This document shows positions 44,624 to 54,217 of a DNA stretch of 64,000 bases, in pieces. The translations under genes and the position numbers were made by a program. Numbering within the stretch: the first letter of the stretch is position 1; the number at the start of each line of letters is the position of its first letter. The notes beneath the pieces are model-generated. The model did not search any database. It was given only the letters and a program-made list of their open reading frames with translations, and was not told where the DNA came from. Source of the stretch: Cyclobacteriaceae bacterium (lineage in GTDB: Bacteria; Bacteroidota; Bacteroidia; Cytophagales; Cyclobacteriaceae); assembly GCA_019638395.1 (NCBI GenBank), contig JAHBTX010000002.1, forward strand, positions 372,001 through 436,000, given 5' to 3'.

Positions 44624-45909
44624 TTTTTCTTTTCCTTTTTAGGTTCTTCAGTTTGTATTACAGCATCCAGCGGTTCTTCATATAAGCTTGGCGGAAAACC
44701 ATTGAGTTGCCGCCATATCTCATACCAAACCGGCACATCATCTAACATTACCCAGCCTTGCGTGCCCGAACCATTTCGAATTTGTTTGGGCCAGGGATCG
44801 TCATTCTTATCGGGCACAACCAAAATGCGAAACTCTCCCGGTTTGGAATTCACAAAGTCTATTACCTCCACCAAACCACCAAAAGAACCAACGGATACAC
44901 TGGGCCACCCACTAAACTGCAGGGCCGGGAAACCATCAAACTCAATCCTCACTTTACGACCTTTGCTTAGTAAGGGAACGTCCATCGCCTTTACATACAT
45001 CTCCACTGCCACATCGTTTGACTGTGGCATGATGGTGCAAACGGGATCGCCTTCTTTAAGTGTTTCGCCAATACCGGCCCGCGCAGCTTTTACAACAAAT
45101 CCATCTTGTGGAGCTCTTATAAAGTATTGCTGACTTCTGATTTCCATGTTCACCAATTCATTCCGCAGCTTTGCCAACTCTGCCTGTGTATCAAATTGTT
45201 CGGCCAGGGTATTGTTTAAGTCCGATTCAGCTTTGTTGATTTTGTCTAAGTATTCGGCTTGCACGCGTTCTATTTCTATTTGGGCATTGGTTAAATCTGC
45301 CTCGGCACCCTGGTATTTGTACTCCATATCCTGATACTTGGTAAGGGGGATGTTACCCGCTTCAAACAACTTTTTATTTCGTTCAAATTGATTTTTAGCA
45401 TTGGCAAATTTTACGCGCTCTGCCTCCAGTTTAGCTTTCGACTGTTCTACTTTGGTGCGCATACCATCGCGCAAAGCACTGATTTGCTTGCGCAAGGCTT
45501 TGGCTTTGTCATCTTTCGATTGCAAGCTGCTTTCTTTTGAATCAATCACCTCGCGCAGCCGCAACAGCAATTGCGGGTCGAAATATTTTTCTTTTACCTC
45601 GCTTACCACCGCAATGGTATCGCCTTTGGTTACGTATTGGCCTTCACTTACTTTCCAGGTTTGAATACGACCGGCAATAACGGTTTCAACAGTTTGTGGT
45701 CGGTTAGCCGGATTAAGTGCTGTTACCTTGCCATTGCCGCGTATGTTTTGTTGCCAGGGTAAAAACAATACGATAAAGAAGATAACGCCAATGCCCATTA
45801 GCCATCGGGCCAGAATTTTACCAGCCGTGGGTGTGTCCAGTGATCGCAGGGAATAGAGCCTGTCCTGCGGCATCATTTTTTCAACTGAACGCGATGAAAT
45901 TTTAAGCAT
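44620..45909 (-). CDS. HlyD-type membrane fusion (adaptor) protein
   Basis: This 429-residue protein has one inner-membrane helix near residues 36-55 (GIGVIFFIVLFLPW). A lipoyl-like segment follows (TVIAGRIQTWKVSEGQYVTKGDTIAVV). A long coiled coil of about residues 115-260 spans the periplasm. It returns to a second lipoyl half (IRAPQDGFVVKAARAGIGETLKEGD) and a beta barrel. It should bridge the ABC protein and the TolC-like channel. It starts 3 bp after the ABC stop and overlaps tolC by 4 bp. Confidence 0.9.
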   Translation of the reverse strand: MLKISSRSVEKMMPQDRLYSLRSLDTPTAGKILARWLMGIGVIFFIVLFLPWQQNIRGNGKVTALNPANRPQTVETVIAGRIQTWKVSEGQYVTKGDTIAVVSEVKEKYFDPQLLLRLREVIDSKESSLQSKDDKAKALRKQISALRDGMRTKVEQSKAKLEAERVKFANAKNQFERNKKLFEAGNIPLTKYQDMEYKYQGAEADLTNAQIEIERVQAEYLDKINKAESDLNNTLAEQFDTQAELAKLRNELVNMEIRSQQYFIRAPQDGFVVKAARAGIGETLKEGDPVCTIMPQSNDVAVEMYVKAMDVPLLSKGRKVRIEFDGFPALQFSGWPSVSVGSFGGLVEVIDFVNSKPGEFRILVVPDKNDDPWPKQIRNGSGTQGWVMLDDVPVWYEIWRQLNGFPPSLYEEPLDAVIQTEEPKKEKKK

Positions 45910-45912
45910 ACA

Positions 45913-48084
45913 TTAGGCGATTAAATCTTTCAGCAATTCTTTTTTAGTCAACTCTTCCATTGTGCCTTCGTGTAGTACCTGCCCCTCGTTTAAAACAATT
46001 ACCCGATCGCAGGCACTCATAATTAACGGGTCTTTCGAAACTACAATAACCGTCCATGGATGTTGCTGGCGGGTAACACATTGCAGTAGTTCTATTTTAT
46101 CGGGCTTTGCCAGGGGGATAAAAAAATCGTTCAACACCAGCAACTGCGGTTTTTTAGCCAGGCATCGGGCCAGTATAAGTTTATGTATAACGGTTTTGGT
46201 TAATCCTTTTCCGCCACTGATAATGGGGGTATCCAGGCCTTTGGGCAAGGCGTTAATGGTATCGCTTAATCCAACCTGCTCTATGGCATTAATGGCATCG
46301 TGCACGGTGGTTGTAATTCTACCCAGGGTAATGTTTTCCAACAAGGTTCCGTCAAACAAATCTTCTTGCGAAATATTTTTTGCAACCTGATCGCGCAGGT
46401 GTGTGAGGTCTATATCGCGTAGCGAATAATTGTTAATAGTAACAGCTCCTTCATAATCGGTATAAAGGCCGGTAAGCACATTTAATAAAGTTGTTTTACC
46501 TGAATTACCCGGCCCGGTTATACAAACTGTTTCACCGGGTTTAATATCAAGATCAATACCTTTCAACGCATAATAGCCAGAGGCAGCATACCGATACTTT
46601 AACCCTTTGGTACGTACATGAAAGCCACCGGTTTGAGCGGTTGGAAAATCCAGCCCCCCTGTTTTTTCAATAGGCAAGTCAGTAACCTGGGCAACTTTAT
46701 CTACAGCCGTAAGTAAATCATATACAACATCCATGTACATGATTATCTTTTCCACAGCATTAAGGATTAGAATGATTACGATTTCAGAAGCTACAAATTG
46801 CCCTAATGTAATCTGGCGGTCAACCACCAGTAAAGTTCCCATTATCAACAACCCGCCCGTTATTAATGCTTTAAAGATTACAATAAATGAAAACTGTGTA
46901 ACCAACACCCTAAAGTGCACTTTTCTGTTTTTGAGATAGTTGTTTACGTTGTAATCGGTTTTGCGAATGGGCAGATCGGTGCTGCCCGCCAGCTTGAACG
47001 AATGCAAGGCCCGGCCTAATTCTTCTAACCAATGTGCAACCTTGTATTTGTATTTGGATTCTTCTATGCTGGAACTTAAACCGCGCGGGCCGGTAAGGCT
47101 GAAAATTAGCCCCAGCATAAGCAGCAACACCAAACCAAAAAACACAAAGAAGGGGTGATACAAGGAGATAAGTAACAGCCCGAAAAGTATTTGAATAACC
47201 GATGAGGAAAGATCAATTAAAAGCTTGGGCAAGCCTTTTTGTATGTTCACAACATCAAAAAACCGGTTAATTAATTCCGGAGCATAATTTCGTTGCAATG
47301 CTTCCATGCGAATGCGCGGAATGCGAAATGCAAACTCCAACGAAGCCTTCGTAAAAATTCTTCGTTGTAAAAACTCTACCAGGCTGATTTGTATTACTTG
47401 TAAACCGCCACTCAACAGCACACCCAGAATTACCAGTGTAATCAATACATACACCGAACTGAAAAATACCCCACCTGAAATTAATTCTACCGTGGTTTGA
47501 ATACCCAGTGGAATAACCAACCCGATTAATCCGATTATTATGGCATAAAATAAAATGTAGAAGATTTCCTTCTTCTCGGTACCCAGCAATCGTAACAACC
47601 GTTTAAAAGGTGTGGGCGGCTTGCCATCGGCCGTTTCCATACTTACCGGACTTTCATAGGCAAACACAGCGAAAAAATCTACCTCGTTTAAACCCTCGGT
47701 ATGCAACATCAGGCTATCCAACGAATCAAACGCTTCTTCTCTGTCTGCATGGTTATCAATAAATACGGCCGATATTTTTCTTCGCTTATCAGGTGTAAGC
47801 AAAACCGGAACGATATGATCCTTGTATTTTACAAAGGCAAGTACCGGAGCGGTTTGATTCACAAAAAAATCTTCAAACGCGCTTCGTTCTAACCGATACG
47901 GCATAAACAACATACGCATTTTGTTGCCAGCCTCAACTAAATCGCGTTTAAATTCAGTTAAGTCATCTTCCCTGTAGGCACGTTGATTGGCCTCCACCGC
48001 ATGCAAATCTTCTGAAGCATAGTCGTGCTTCAGTTTAAAGGCAACTTCACGCAGGCATCGTACTATCTGATCGTTGTTAAGCAT
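45913..48084 (-). CDS. ABC exporter (type I secretion-like) with degenerate ATPase motifs
   Basis: This 723-residue protein has an N-terminal ~160-residue soluble region without a C39 Cys-peptidase pattern, then about six membrane helices (residues ~175-480) and a nucleotide-binding domain. Walker A is intact (GPGNSGKTT, from residue 524), Q-loop ISQED is present and the signature is SGGKG (623-627). However, Walker B reads LLVLND: the Asp is Asn652 and the catalytic Glu is Asp653. The D-loop is unrecognisable, and the switch His is replaced by Ser-Lys-Asp (VVSKDP, Lys684). Hydrolysis should therefore be weak or unusual. It exports an unknown substrate with the HlyD- and TolC-like partners. 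Confidence 0.85.
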   Translation of the reverse strand: MLNNDQIVRCLREVAFKLKHDYASEDLHAVEANQRAYREDDLTEFKRDLVEAGNKMRMLFMPYRLERSAFEDFFVNQTAPVLAFVKYKDHIVPVLLTPDKRRKISAVFIDNHADREEAFDSLDSLMLHTEGLNEVDFFAVFAYESPVSMETADGKPPTPFKRLLRLLGTEKKEIFYILFYAIIIGLIGLVIPLGIQTTVELISGGVFFSSVYVLITLVILGVLLSGGLQVIQISLVEFLQRRIFTKASLEFAFRIPRIRMEALQRNYAPELINRFFDVVNIQKGLPKLLIDLSSSVIQILFGLLLISLYHPFFVFFGLVLLLMLGLIFSLTGPRGLSSSIEESKYKYKVAHWLEELGRALHSFKLAGSTDLPIRKTDYNVNNYLKNRKVHFRVLVTQFSFIVIFKALITGGLLIMGTLLVVDRQITLGQFVASEIVIILILNAVEKIIMYMDVVYDLLTAVDKVAQVTDLPIEKTGGLDFPTAQTGGFHVRTKGLKYRYAASGYYALKGIDLDIKPGETVCITGPGNSGKTTLLNVLTGLYTDYEGAVTINNYSLRDIDLTHLRDQVAKNISQEDLFDGTLLENITLGRITTTVHDAINAIEQVGLSDTINALPKGLDTPIISGGKGLTKTVIHKLILARCLAKKPQLLVLNDFFIPLAKPDKIELLQCVTRQQHPWTVIVVSKDPLIMSACDRVIVLNEGQVLHEGTMEELTKKELLKDLIA

Positions 48085-48090
48085 AGGTTA

Positions 48091-48762
48091 TCAACCAATT
48101 GTTTTTAGTAATAAGGTCTCCAGAAATTTCTCCAATTGATGGTGCCGGGAAGTAGTTTTATCTAAATCGGTAAGCGATGGCAAATGCTCAGCAAAAAAAA
48201 TCTGGTGTTTTGCCGTAAGTAAAATTGTACTTACCAACGTATGCGGATAGGCATACGTGGGGTTAATCTCCGATACCCACGCGCTAATTTTTTTACACAG
48301 CAACTTAAAACCTCCAAACAAACCATCCTTGTTATCGCTATCAACTTGTTTGGTAAGGTATGTCTTATCCAGTTCTGAAACTACAATCCGATGCAGGGCT
48401 ACCTCATCCATAAACTCAAACGTGTCATCAAATTTTTTTTCTGAGGCAACCACTTTAATACAGGCTTTTAACTTTTCGTGGGGTGTGGGCAGGTTGCTGG
48501 TAGATAAGTCGATGCGATACTCCAGCCACGTCCAATACCAACCTACCAGGTATTGTAATAGCCGGTGTTTATTTTCGAAGTAGCGATAAACCGAAGCCTC
48601 GGTTGAATCAATCTCTTCGGCCAGTTTTTTAAATGTGAATTGCTCAAAACCCAGGGTGTCGATTAGCCTTACGCTTGCGCTGATGATCTTTTGCCCGAGT
48701 TCCGTTTGCTGCGGATCGCGCAGGTACAGGTGAGGGTTTAAACGAAAGTAAAGGGTGGCCAT
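48091..48762 (-). CDS. TetR-family regulator of the ABC exporter operon
   Basis: This 223-residue repressor has an N-terminal HTH in QKIISASVRLIDTLGFEQFTFKKLAEEIDSTEASVYRYFENKHRLLQYLV, the standard TetR pattern. The C-terminal ligand domain is variable, with EALHRIVVSELDKTYL and YPHTLVSTILLTAKHQIFF. It is the first gene of the exporter operon, 6 bp before the ABC gene. Two tandem inverted repeats in its promoter suggest autoregulation and control of the whole operon. Its ligand is presumably an exported compound. Confidence 0.92.
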   Translation of the reverse strand: MATLYFRLNPHLYLRDPQQTELGQKIISASVRLIDTLGFEQFTFKKLAEEIDSTEASVYRYFENKHRLLQYLVGWYWTWLEYRIDLSTSNLPTPHEKLKACIKVVASEKKFDDTFEFMDEVALHRIVVSELDKTYLTKQVDSDNKDGLFGGFKLLCKKISAWVSEINPTYAYPHTLVSTILLTAKHQIFFAEHLPSLTDLDKTTSRHHQLEKFLETLLLKTIG

Positions 48763-48773
48763 TTGATAATAAA

Positions 48774-48812
48774 ACTATCTGATATGATAGTAATGCTATC
48801 TTAACTGAGAGT
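48774..48812. promoter_or_regulatory. Tandem TetR-type operators
   Basis: ACTATC-N6-GATAGT (48774-48791) and GCTATC-N6-GAGAGT (48795-48812) are two inverted repeats 21 bp apart, two helical turns. The first arm lies 12 bp before the tetR start. Confidence 0.7.
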
Positions 48813-48884
48813 AAAGCCAAATTGTTTCAGGCAGACCTAAAAAAATGTTTAAAAATTCGATTTTGATAAGAAAACCCCATTAAC

Positions 48885-49673
48885 TCAAAAAAAACCGCTT
48901 TCGCGAATTAGAATAAAAACCCCCATGAAGAGTGTGAGCCACCCAAAAATTTTACGCAAGTAATTAGCTTGGCTTTTACGGGCAATAACGTTGCCTATCA
49001 AAATTCCCACTACAGCCAGGCCAGTAATTATCAATAGGAACTTCCAGCTAATGGAGTAGGTGAGCACATCGCCCAGAAAACCCAGCAGTGAATTAATAGC
49101 GATAATAAAAAGGGAAGTACCCACAGCGGTTTTGAAGTTTAAACCGGTTAAAAACACAAGTGCAGGAATAATCAGAAAGCCGCCACCGGCACCCACCAGG
49201 CCAGTTAAAAATCCGATAAGTAAGCCCTCCACAATTACCAAGAAAGTGCGAAAATGTTTATGGTTAGCTTCGGGTTCTTTCCGGTTTTTAATCATAGAAA
49301 AAGAAGCCAGCACCATAAGCAGTCCAAACAAACCCAGCAGCAAGGTGCGCTTGGAAAGCGTAAAGGTTTCCGTTTGCAAAATGATATCGGGCAGGGCCGG
49401 CACAATCCATTTGCGGGTGCAAAAAATGGCTATGATAGAAGGAATTCCAAACAGAATACCCGTGCGCAGGTTAACCAAATGCTCGCGGTATTTAGGAATA
49501 GCCCCAACTAAACTGGTAGTGCCTACAATAAACAACGAGTAAGCCGAAGCCAACACAGGCTCAATGCCAAACAAATAAACTAATATTGGGATGGAAAGGA
49601 TAGAACCACCGCCACCCAGTGCTCCTAAAACAACTCCTACTAAAACAGCAGCTAAATATCCGAGTATGTCCAT
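48885..49673 (-). CDS. TauE/SafE-family sulfite/sulfonate exporter-like membrane protein
   Basis: This 262-residue protein has about eight membrane helices. Two half-repeats each carry the family's Gly-rich signature: LVGVVLGALGGGGSILSIPILVYLF near the N-terminus and LTGLVGAGGGFLIIPALVFL near residue 165. The family moves sulfite, sulfoacetate or related anions, and many members are uncharacterised. The start at 49673 avoids overlap with the RlpA stop. It lies on the same strand after RlpA, and no sulfur-metabolism genes are nearby. Confidence 0.88.
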   Translation of the reverse strand: MDILGYLAAVLVGVVLGALGGGGSILSIPILVYLFGIEPVLASAYSLFIVGTTSLVGAIPKYREHLVNLRTGILFGIPSIIAIFCTRKWIVPALPDIILQTETFTLSKRTLLLGLFGLLMVLASFSMIKNRKEPEANHKHFRTFLVIVEGLLIGFLTGLVGAGGGFLIIPALVFLTGLNFKTAVGTSLFIIAINSLLGFLGDVLTYSISWKFLLIITGLAVVGILIGNVIARKSQANYLRKIFGWLTLFMGVFILIRESGFF

Positions 49674-49687
49674 TATCAAAATCGCCA

Positions 49688-50383
49688 TTACAGGCGACTG
49701 TAATCCACAATAAACGAATCGGGAAATTTCTTCTTTACTTCGGCCAGTAACTCATCGGCTTTGGGGCGTGTACTTAACGGCCCAAGTATTAAACTATAAT
49801 ACTTTACTCCGTTAATCACTTTTACCTGCACCATTACATTTTTCTTGTACGAGTTTTTCAGGTTATCGGAAAGGCGCATCAGGTTAACCAATTCCTGGTA
49901 GGTTCCAATCTGCACACCAAATCCCTTTGGAATCAACCGGGCTATTTCAAAATCATAAAACTCTTTCTCCTCTACCGCAACATGCTCAATGCTTGCCGGG
50001 CCTTCACCTTTGCTGGCCCGGTTCTTACCATCACCGGCATCTATCACTTCAATTCTAACTTCGGCAATACCCTGGTTAATAAAGCCAAGTTTTTCTGCTG
50101 CCGATTTCGATAGATCAATAATCCGGCCCTCTACATAAGGTCCGCGATCGTTCACAACAACTTCAACAGTTTCATTATTGGCCAGGTTCGTTACCTTTAC
50201 TTTGGTGCCGAACGGAAGTGTTTTATGTGCTGCTGTAAGTTTGGAGTGTTTGTACTTCTCACCACTTGCAGTAGGGCTGCCTTCAAATTTGTCGGCATAA
50301 AAAGATGCTTTTCCGGTTTGGGTCTGCGCCAGCATGGCTCCGGCCATACACACGGCAAAAAATAGCAATACGGTTTTTTTCAT
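49688..50383 (-). CDS. RlpA-like double-psi beta-barrel protein with SPOR domain
   Basis: This 231-residue protein has a signal peptide (MKKTVLLFFAVCMAGAMLA). An RlpA domain follows (TGKASFYADKFEGSPTASGEKYKHSKLTAAHKTLPFGTKVKVTNL, NDRGPYVEGRIIDLS), and an ATPase-free C-terminal SPOR region of about 75 residues (GFGVQIGTYQELVNLM, VKYYSLILGPLSTRPKADELL). SPOR binds denuded peptidoglycan at division sites, and RlpA can act as a lytic transglycosylase. The start is at 50383. Earlier codons run through a REP-like repeat and are rejected. Confidence 0.92.
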   Translation of the reverse strand: MKKTVLLFFAVCMAGAMLAQTQTGKASFYADKFEGSPTASGEKYKHSKLTAAHKTLPFGTKVKVTNLANNETVEVVVNDRGPYVEGRIIDLSKSAAEKLGFINQGIAEVRIEVIDAGDGKNRASKGEGPASIEHVAVEEKEFYDFEIARLIPKGFGVQIGTYQELVNLMRLSDNLKNSYKKNVMVQVKVINGVKYYSLILGPLSTRPKADELLAEVKKKFPDSFIVDYSRL

Positions 50384-50397
50384 TTTCAAAATTAATA

Positions 50398-50443
50398 AAC
50401 CTTCCAGGTCTTTATAACGAAATAAAAAAGACATGAAAGGTTT
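50398..50443. repeat. REP-like palindrome upstream of rlpA-like gene
   Basis: AACCTTCCAGGTCTTT (50398-50413) faces AAAGACATGAAAGGTT (two mismatches in 16). It shares AACCTTCCAGGTCTTTAT and ACGA loop bases with the copies at 3997 and 15788. Confidence 0.75.
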
Positions 50444-50487
50444 AACGTTAACGCAACAGGAAGTCTTGGTAACTTTTAAATCCGGTG

Positions 50488-50517
50488 TTGGTAATCGGGG
50501 TTTTTAAGTTAACTTTG
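50488..50517 (+). promoter_or_regulatory. guaB promoter, TTG-N19-TAACTTTG
   Basis: TTG at 50488-50490 and TAACTTTG at 50510-50517 are separated by exactly 19 bp. This matches the Bacteroidota primary sigma consensus in both elements. The ATG lies 33 nt further. Confidence 0.75.
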
Positions 50518-50550
50518 CCCGGCAAATAACGAATCCTAATCTTATTTGCC

Positions 50551-52023
50551 ATGGCTCTCGATTCCTCTAAATTTCTTTTTGAAGCCCTTACGTATGATGA
50601 TGTGCTGCTGGTTCCGGCCTACAGCGATGTGCTTCCGCGCGAAACCTCTACCGTTGGTTCGCTCACCAAAAAAATAAAACTGAACATACCTATTATTTCG
50701 GCTGCAATGGATACCGTAACCGAGGCCGAATTGGCTATCGGCATTGCCCTGGAAGGCGGTTTGGGTTTCATTCACAAAAACATGAGCATTGCGCAACAAG
50801 CTGAGCAGGTGCGCAAAGTAAAACGCTCGCAAAGTGGTATGATTCAGGATCCGGTTACGCTGCAAATCAATTCTACTGTACGCGATGCTGAAAAAATTAT
50901 GCGCGAATACAAGATTGGGGGTATTCCGATAGTAGATGGTAATGGTAAGTTGGTGGGCATTATCACCAATCGCGATTTGCGTTTTCAAAAAGATATGTCG
51001 CTGCCCATCGAGCAAATAATGACCAAAGAAAACCTGATCACAGCACCAGAAGGAATCACCCTTGAAAAAGCAGAAGTAATTTTGCAGCAGTATAAAATTG
51101 AAAAGCTCCCTATTGTAAATAAGAAAGGCAAACTTACCGGCCTTGTTACATACAAAGACATTCTAAAGAAAAAGAATAAACCCCATGCCTGCCAGGATCA
51201 GTTTGGCCGCTTGCGCGTGGGGGCAGCTGTAGGTGTTACCCCCGATGTGGTGGAGCGCATTACGGCCCTTAAAAATTCGGGCGTAGATGTTATCAGCATC
51301 GATACAGCTCACGGTCATTCAAAAGGTGTACTAGATGCCGCGAAGCATGTACGAAAAAAATTCCCTGACCTTGAATTAGTGGTTGGTAATATTGCAACAG
51401 GCGAAGCTGCCAAAGCATTGGCAAAAGCTGGAGCTGATGCCGTAAAAGTTGGTGTAGGCCCGGGCAGCATTTGCACCACCCGTATTGTAGCTGGCATAGG
51501 GCTGCCCCAGCTTTCTGCCGTTTATGAAGCTGCAAAAGCCTTGCGCGGAAGTGATGTGAAAGTTATTGCCGATGGCGGCATTCGTTTTTCGGGCGATGTG
51601 GTAAAAGCATTGGCGGCTGGAGCCGATAGTGTAATGATTGGTTCGTTGCTGGCTGGTACCGAAGAAGCACCCGGTGAAATGATCATTTACGAGGGCCGCA
51701 AGTTCAAATCATACCGCGGTATGGGCTCGCTCGAAGCGATGGACGATGGCTCAAAAGACCGTTACTTTCAGGATGCCGAAGATGACATTAAAAAATTAGT
51801 GCCCGAAGGTATTTCTGGACGGGTACCTTATAAAGGTTCGGTGGCCGAGGTGTTGTATCAATTGGTTGGCGGTTTAAAGGCCGGCATGGGCTACTGCGGT
51901 GCTAAAAATTTAGATAAACTTAAATCAGCAAAATTTGTAAAGATTACTTCAGCCGGTGTGCACGAAAGCCATCCGCACGATGTAACCATTACGCGCGAGG
52001 CACCTAACTACAGCCGCAAGTAA
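50551..52023 (+). CDS. guaB: IMP dehydrogenase
   Basis: This 490-residue enzyme oxidises IMP to XMP with NAD+, the first step towards GMP. The TIM barrel is interrupted by two CBS domains (about residues 95-215: [32 protein letters not shown]). The catalytic Cys lies in the loop [13 protein letters not shown], with the flap [13 protein letters not shown]. The phosphate-binding segment is [32 protein letters not shown]. It has a strong consensus promoter and is a single gene. Confidence 0.97.
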   Translation: MALDSSKFLFEALTYDDVLLVPAYSDVLPRETSTVGSLTKKIKLNIPIISAAMDTVTEAELAIGIALEGGLGFIHKNMSIAQQAEQVRKVKRSQSGMIQDPVTLQINSTVRDAEKIMREYKIGGIPIVDGNGKLVGIITNRDLRFQKDMSLPIEQIMTKENLITAPEGITLEKAEVILQQYKIEKLPIVNKKGKLTGLVTYKDILKKKNKPHACQDQFGRLRVGAAVGVTPDVVERITALKNSGVDVISIDTAHGHSKGVLDAAKHVRKKFPDLELVVGNIATGEAAKALAKAGADAVKVGVGPGSICTTRIVAGIGLPQLSAVYEAAKALRGSDVKVIADGGIRFSGDVVKALAAGADSVMIGSLLAGTEEAPGEMIIYEGRKFKSYRGMGSLEAMDDGSKDRYFQDAEDDIKKLVPEGISGRVPYKGSVAEVLYQLVGGLKAGMGYCGAKNLDKLKSAKFVKITSAGVHESHPHDVTITREAPNYSRK

Positions 52024-52073
52024 AACACGTACACGGTTTAATGCCTATTCAGTAATATTGTAAAACTAACTTA

Positions 52074-52095
52074 GCAAGCGTGCGTAAACGCTTGC
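52074..52095 (+). promoter_or_regulatory. Leader hairpin before the SpoIIE-type phosphatase gene
   Basis: GCAAGCGT (52074-52081) and ACGCTTGC (52088-52095) form a perfect 8-bp stem with a 6-nt loop, 20 nt upstream of a TTG start. It could influence translation of the TTG-initiated gene. Confidence 0.4.
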
Positions 52096-52114
52096 CCGCA
52101 TGTAATTATAAGTT

Positions 52115-54175
52115 TTGAAAACAAAAGCCATTATCAGACTTCTCTTTCTGGGCACTATCATAGCCTGGCTGGTATTGGTGTTTTCAGACATTACGGTGCT
52201 GTATAGTGAAATCAGGCAATTGCCACCGGGTGTACCCAAGTGGTTGCCCAGCTTAATGCTCAATCTTTTTATTATTTGTCTTTTCTACTATTACCGTTAC
52301 CGGATTGAGAAAGATGAAAGCCTGAGTTTTACCGATTTATTGTGGAAGGTATTTGCAACCGGACTAATCGCCACGGTTGTATCATTGGTTTTTAGACTGG
52401 GTGAGTTTTTAATTGGTACAACAAAACTTGCCAGCGACCCGCTCTTCAAAGATTTTATTTACCAGATTAACCTGGCATTATTTCTAAGTTTTCTGTTATC
52501 GGCCTATACTTCGTGGAAGCGCCTGATTCTTTATCAAAAATCAAAATGGCTAATCCGCACCTGGATGGTGTTTGAGTTGTGTTTGGCGCTTACGCTGCTA
52601 TACGATAGCGTTAACGTAACCTTCTCATCAACTACCAACACCATTATCATTATTGTAATAGCATTACTCGTAATCGTGCTATCGGCCAACATGCGGTGGG
52701 TGGCTTATCTAAACTTTAAACAAAAGTGGACCAGCCTGTTGTTGCTGTTGCTTTCCTTCTTCTACCTGGGCTACTTTTTGTTCACCGTAAATTCTATCTC
52801 CACATTTATCAATGCAGCCAATCCGTACTTTCAGGATTTTGGCAGCCACATTTTTAATGTGTGCCTGTTGTGTTTTGTTATGGTGTACAGCATCTTCTCC
52901 TTTCTGGTTATTTTATTCAACCTGCCCACCTCATCGGTGTTTGAGCAAAAGCTGGAAGAAGTAGTGAACTTTCAGCGCATCAGCCAATCCATCCAAACCG
53001 AACAAAACGAAGAGAGTGTTTACAATATATTGTTAGAAAGTTCGGTAAGTGCTGTATTTGCCGATGCAGCCTGGTTAGAAATTGAAAGTGCCAGCAATGG
53101 AAACAAATTTTTTACTTATAAAATTACCGAGCAGGAGTCGCAGCAAATCCGGCAGCACCTGAAGCAACAAAATGTAAAAGGAGCCTTAGATCAAAGTAGT
53201 GATAAAACGAAAAATCTTTCCAAGCACCTGGCTTCGCTACGCGGTTCGCGCTTTCGTTCACTCATTGCATTTCCCATAGTGGTTAAGGGCGAAGCAATCG
53301 GCACACTGGCACTATTAAAAGAATTGCCCGAAGGGTTTAATAAGGAGATGATGCGCATTGTATCAGCATTTGCCAACCAGGCCGGTATCTCCATCGAAAA
53401 CTTCCGGTTAATGGAGCAGGCCTTTCAAACCGAACGCTACAAAGAGGAACTTAAAATTGCGAAGACAGTACAAAAAAGTTTGTTACCAACTAAACTTGAA
53501 AGCGATCCTGATTTTGAAATTTCAGCGTTTGCACAATCGGCCGATGAAGTAGGTGGTGATTATTACGACACGCTTCGTATTAATGAAACCCAGGTAGCCC
53601 TTATCATAGCTGACGTATCAGGCAAAGGAACAACAGCAGCCTTCCACATGTCGCAAATGAAAGGCATTTTCCACAGCCTGGCCCAACAAGAACTGGAACC
53701 AAAAGAATTTATGGAGCGAGCCAACCGCGCGTTGGCATTTTGCTTAGAGCGCGGTTCGTTTATTTCTGCAACTTATTTTGTTGTTGATACCAAGACTAAA
53801 ACCATTCGGTATTCGCGCGCAGGGCATTGCCCCGTATTGTACTATAAAGCCTGCGAAAAGAAAACCATGTACCTGAAAGACAAAGGTACAGCCCTGGGTA
53901 TGGTGCGTACCCGCGATTATACCCGACTGGTAGAAAACAATGAAGTACACTACGAGCCGGGCGATGTAATGGTGCTTTATACCGATGGTATTACCGAAGC
54001 AAAAAACAACAAGAGCGAAGAATTTGATTACCACCGGTTGGAAGCGGCATTACACGAAGTAGCAGAAAAAAGTTCCCATGAAATTGAAAAACATATTATT
54101 CAACGGCTGTATGAGTTTTCGGGCTCTACGCTGATAAATGATGACTATACGTCTATGACTATAAAGTTCAGATAG
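52115..54175 (+). CDS. Membrane PP2C-type (SpoIIE/RsbU) phosphatase with GAF domain
   Basis: This is a 686-residue protein. Seven to eight membrane helices occupy residues ~5-275. A GAF-like sensor region follows (about 285-440: VYNILLESSVSAVFADAAWLEI, SFIAFPIVVKGEAIGTLALL-type strands). The C-terminus is a SpoIIE phosphatase (EVGGDYYDTL, LIIADVSGKGTTAAFHM, YSRAGHCPVLYY, LYTDGITEAKN). It should dephosphorylate a STAS-domain antagonist, and the next gene encodes one. The start appears to be a TTG at 52115 preceded by a small hairpin. The start codon is the least certain point. Confidence 0.88.
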   Translation: MKTKAIIRLLFLGTIIAWLVLVFSDITVLYSEIRQLPPGVPKWLPSLMLNLFIICLFYYYRYRIEKDESLSFTDLLWKVFATGLIATVVSLVFRLGEFLIGTTKLASDPLFKDFIYQINLALFLSFLLSAYTSWKRLILYQKSKWLIRTWMVFELCLALTLLYDSVNVTFSSTTNTIIIIVIALLVIVLSANMRWVAYLNFKQKWTSLLLLLLSFFYLGYFLFTVNSISTFINAANPYFQDFGSHIFNVCLLCFVMVYSIFSFLVILFNLPTSSVFEQKLEEVVNFQRISQSIQTEQNEESVYNILLESSVSAVFADAAWLEIESASNGNKFFTYKITEQESQQIRQHLKQQNVKGALDQSSDKTKNLSKHLASLRGSRFRSLIAFPIVVKGEAIGTLALLKELPEGFNKEMMRIVSAFANQAGISIENFRLMEQAFQTERYKEELKIAKTVQKSLLPTKLESDPDFEISAFAQSADEVGGDYYDTLRINETQVALIIADVSGKGTTAAFHMSQMKGIFHSLAQQELEPKEFMERANRALAFCLERGSFISATYFVVDTKTKTIRYSRAGHCPVLYYKACEKKTMYLKDKGTALGMVRTRDYTRLVENNEVHYEPGDVMVLYTDGITEAKNNKSEEFDYHRLEAALHEVAEKSSHEIEKHIIQRLYEFSGSTLINDDYTSMTIKFR

Positions 54176-54217
54176 ACAGGTAAACATAAAAAAAATTAAA
54201 CCGTTAAAACGAGAACC

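Noticed and set aside
50384-50434. Longer start for the RlpA-like protein
   Set aside because: The extension overlaps a REP-like repeat and would place the signal peptide internally.
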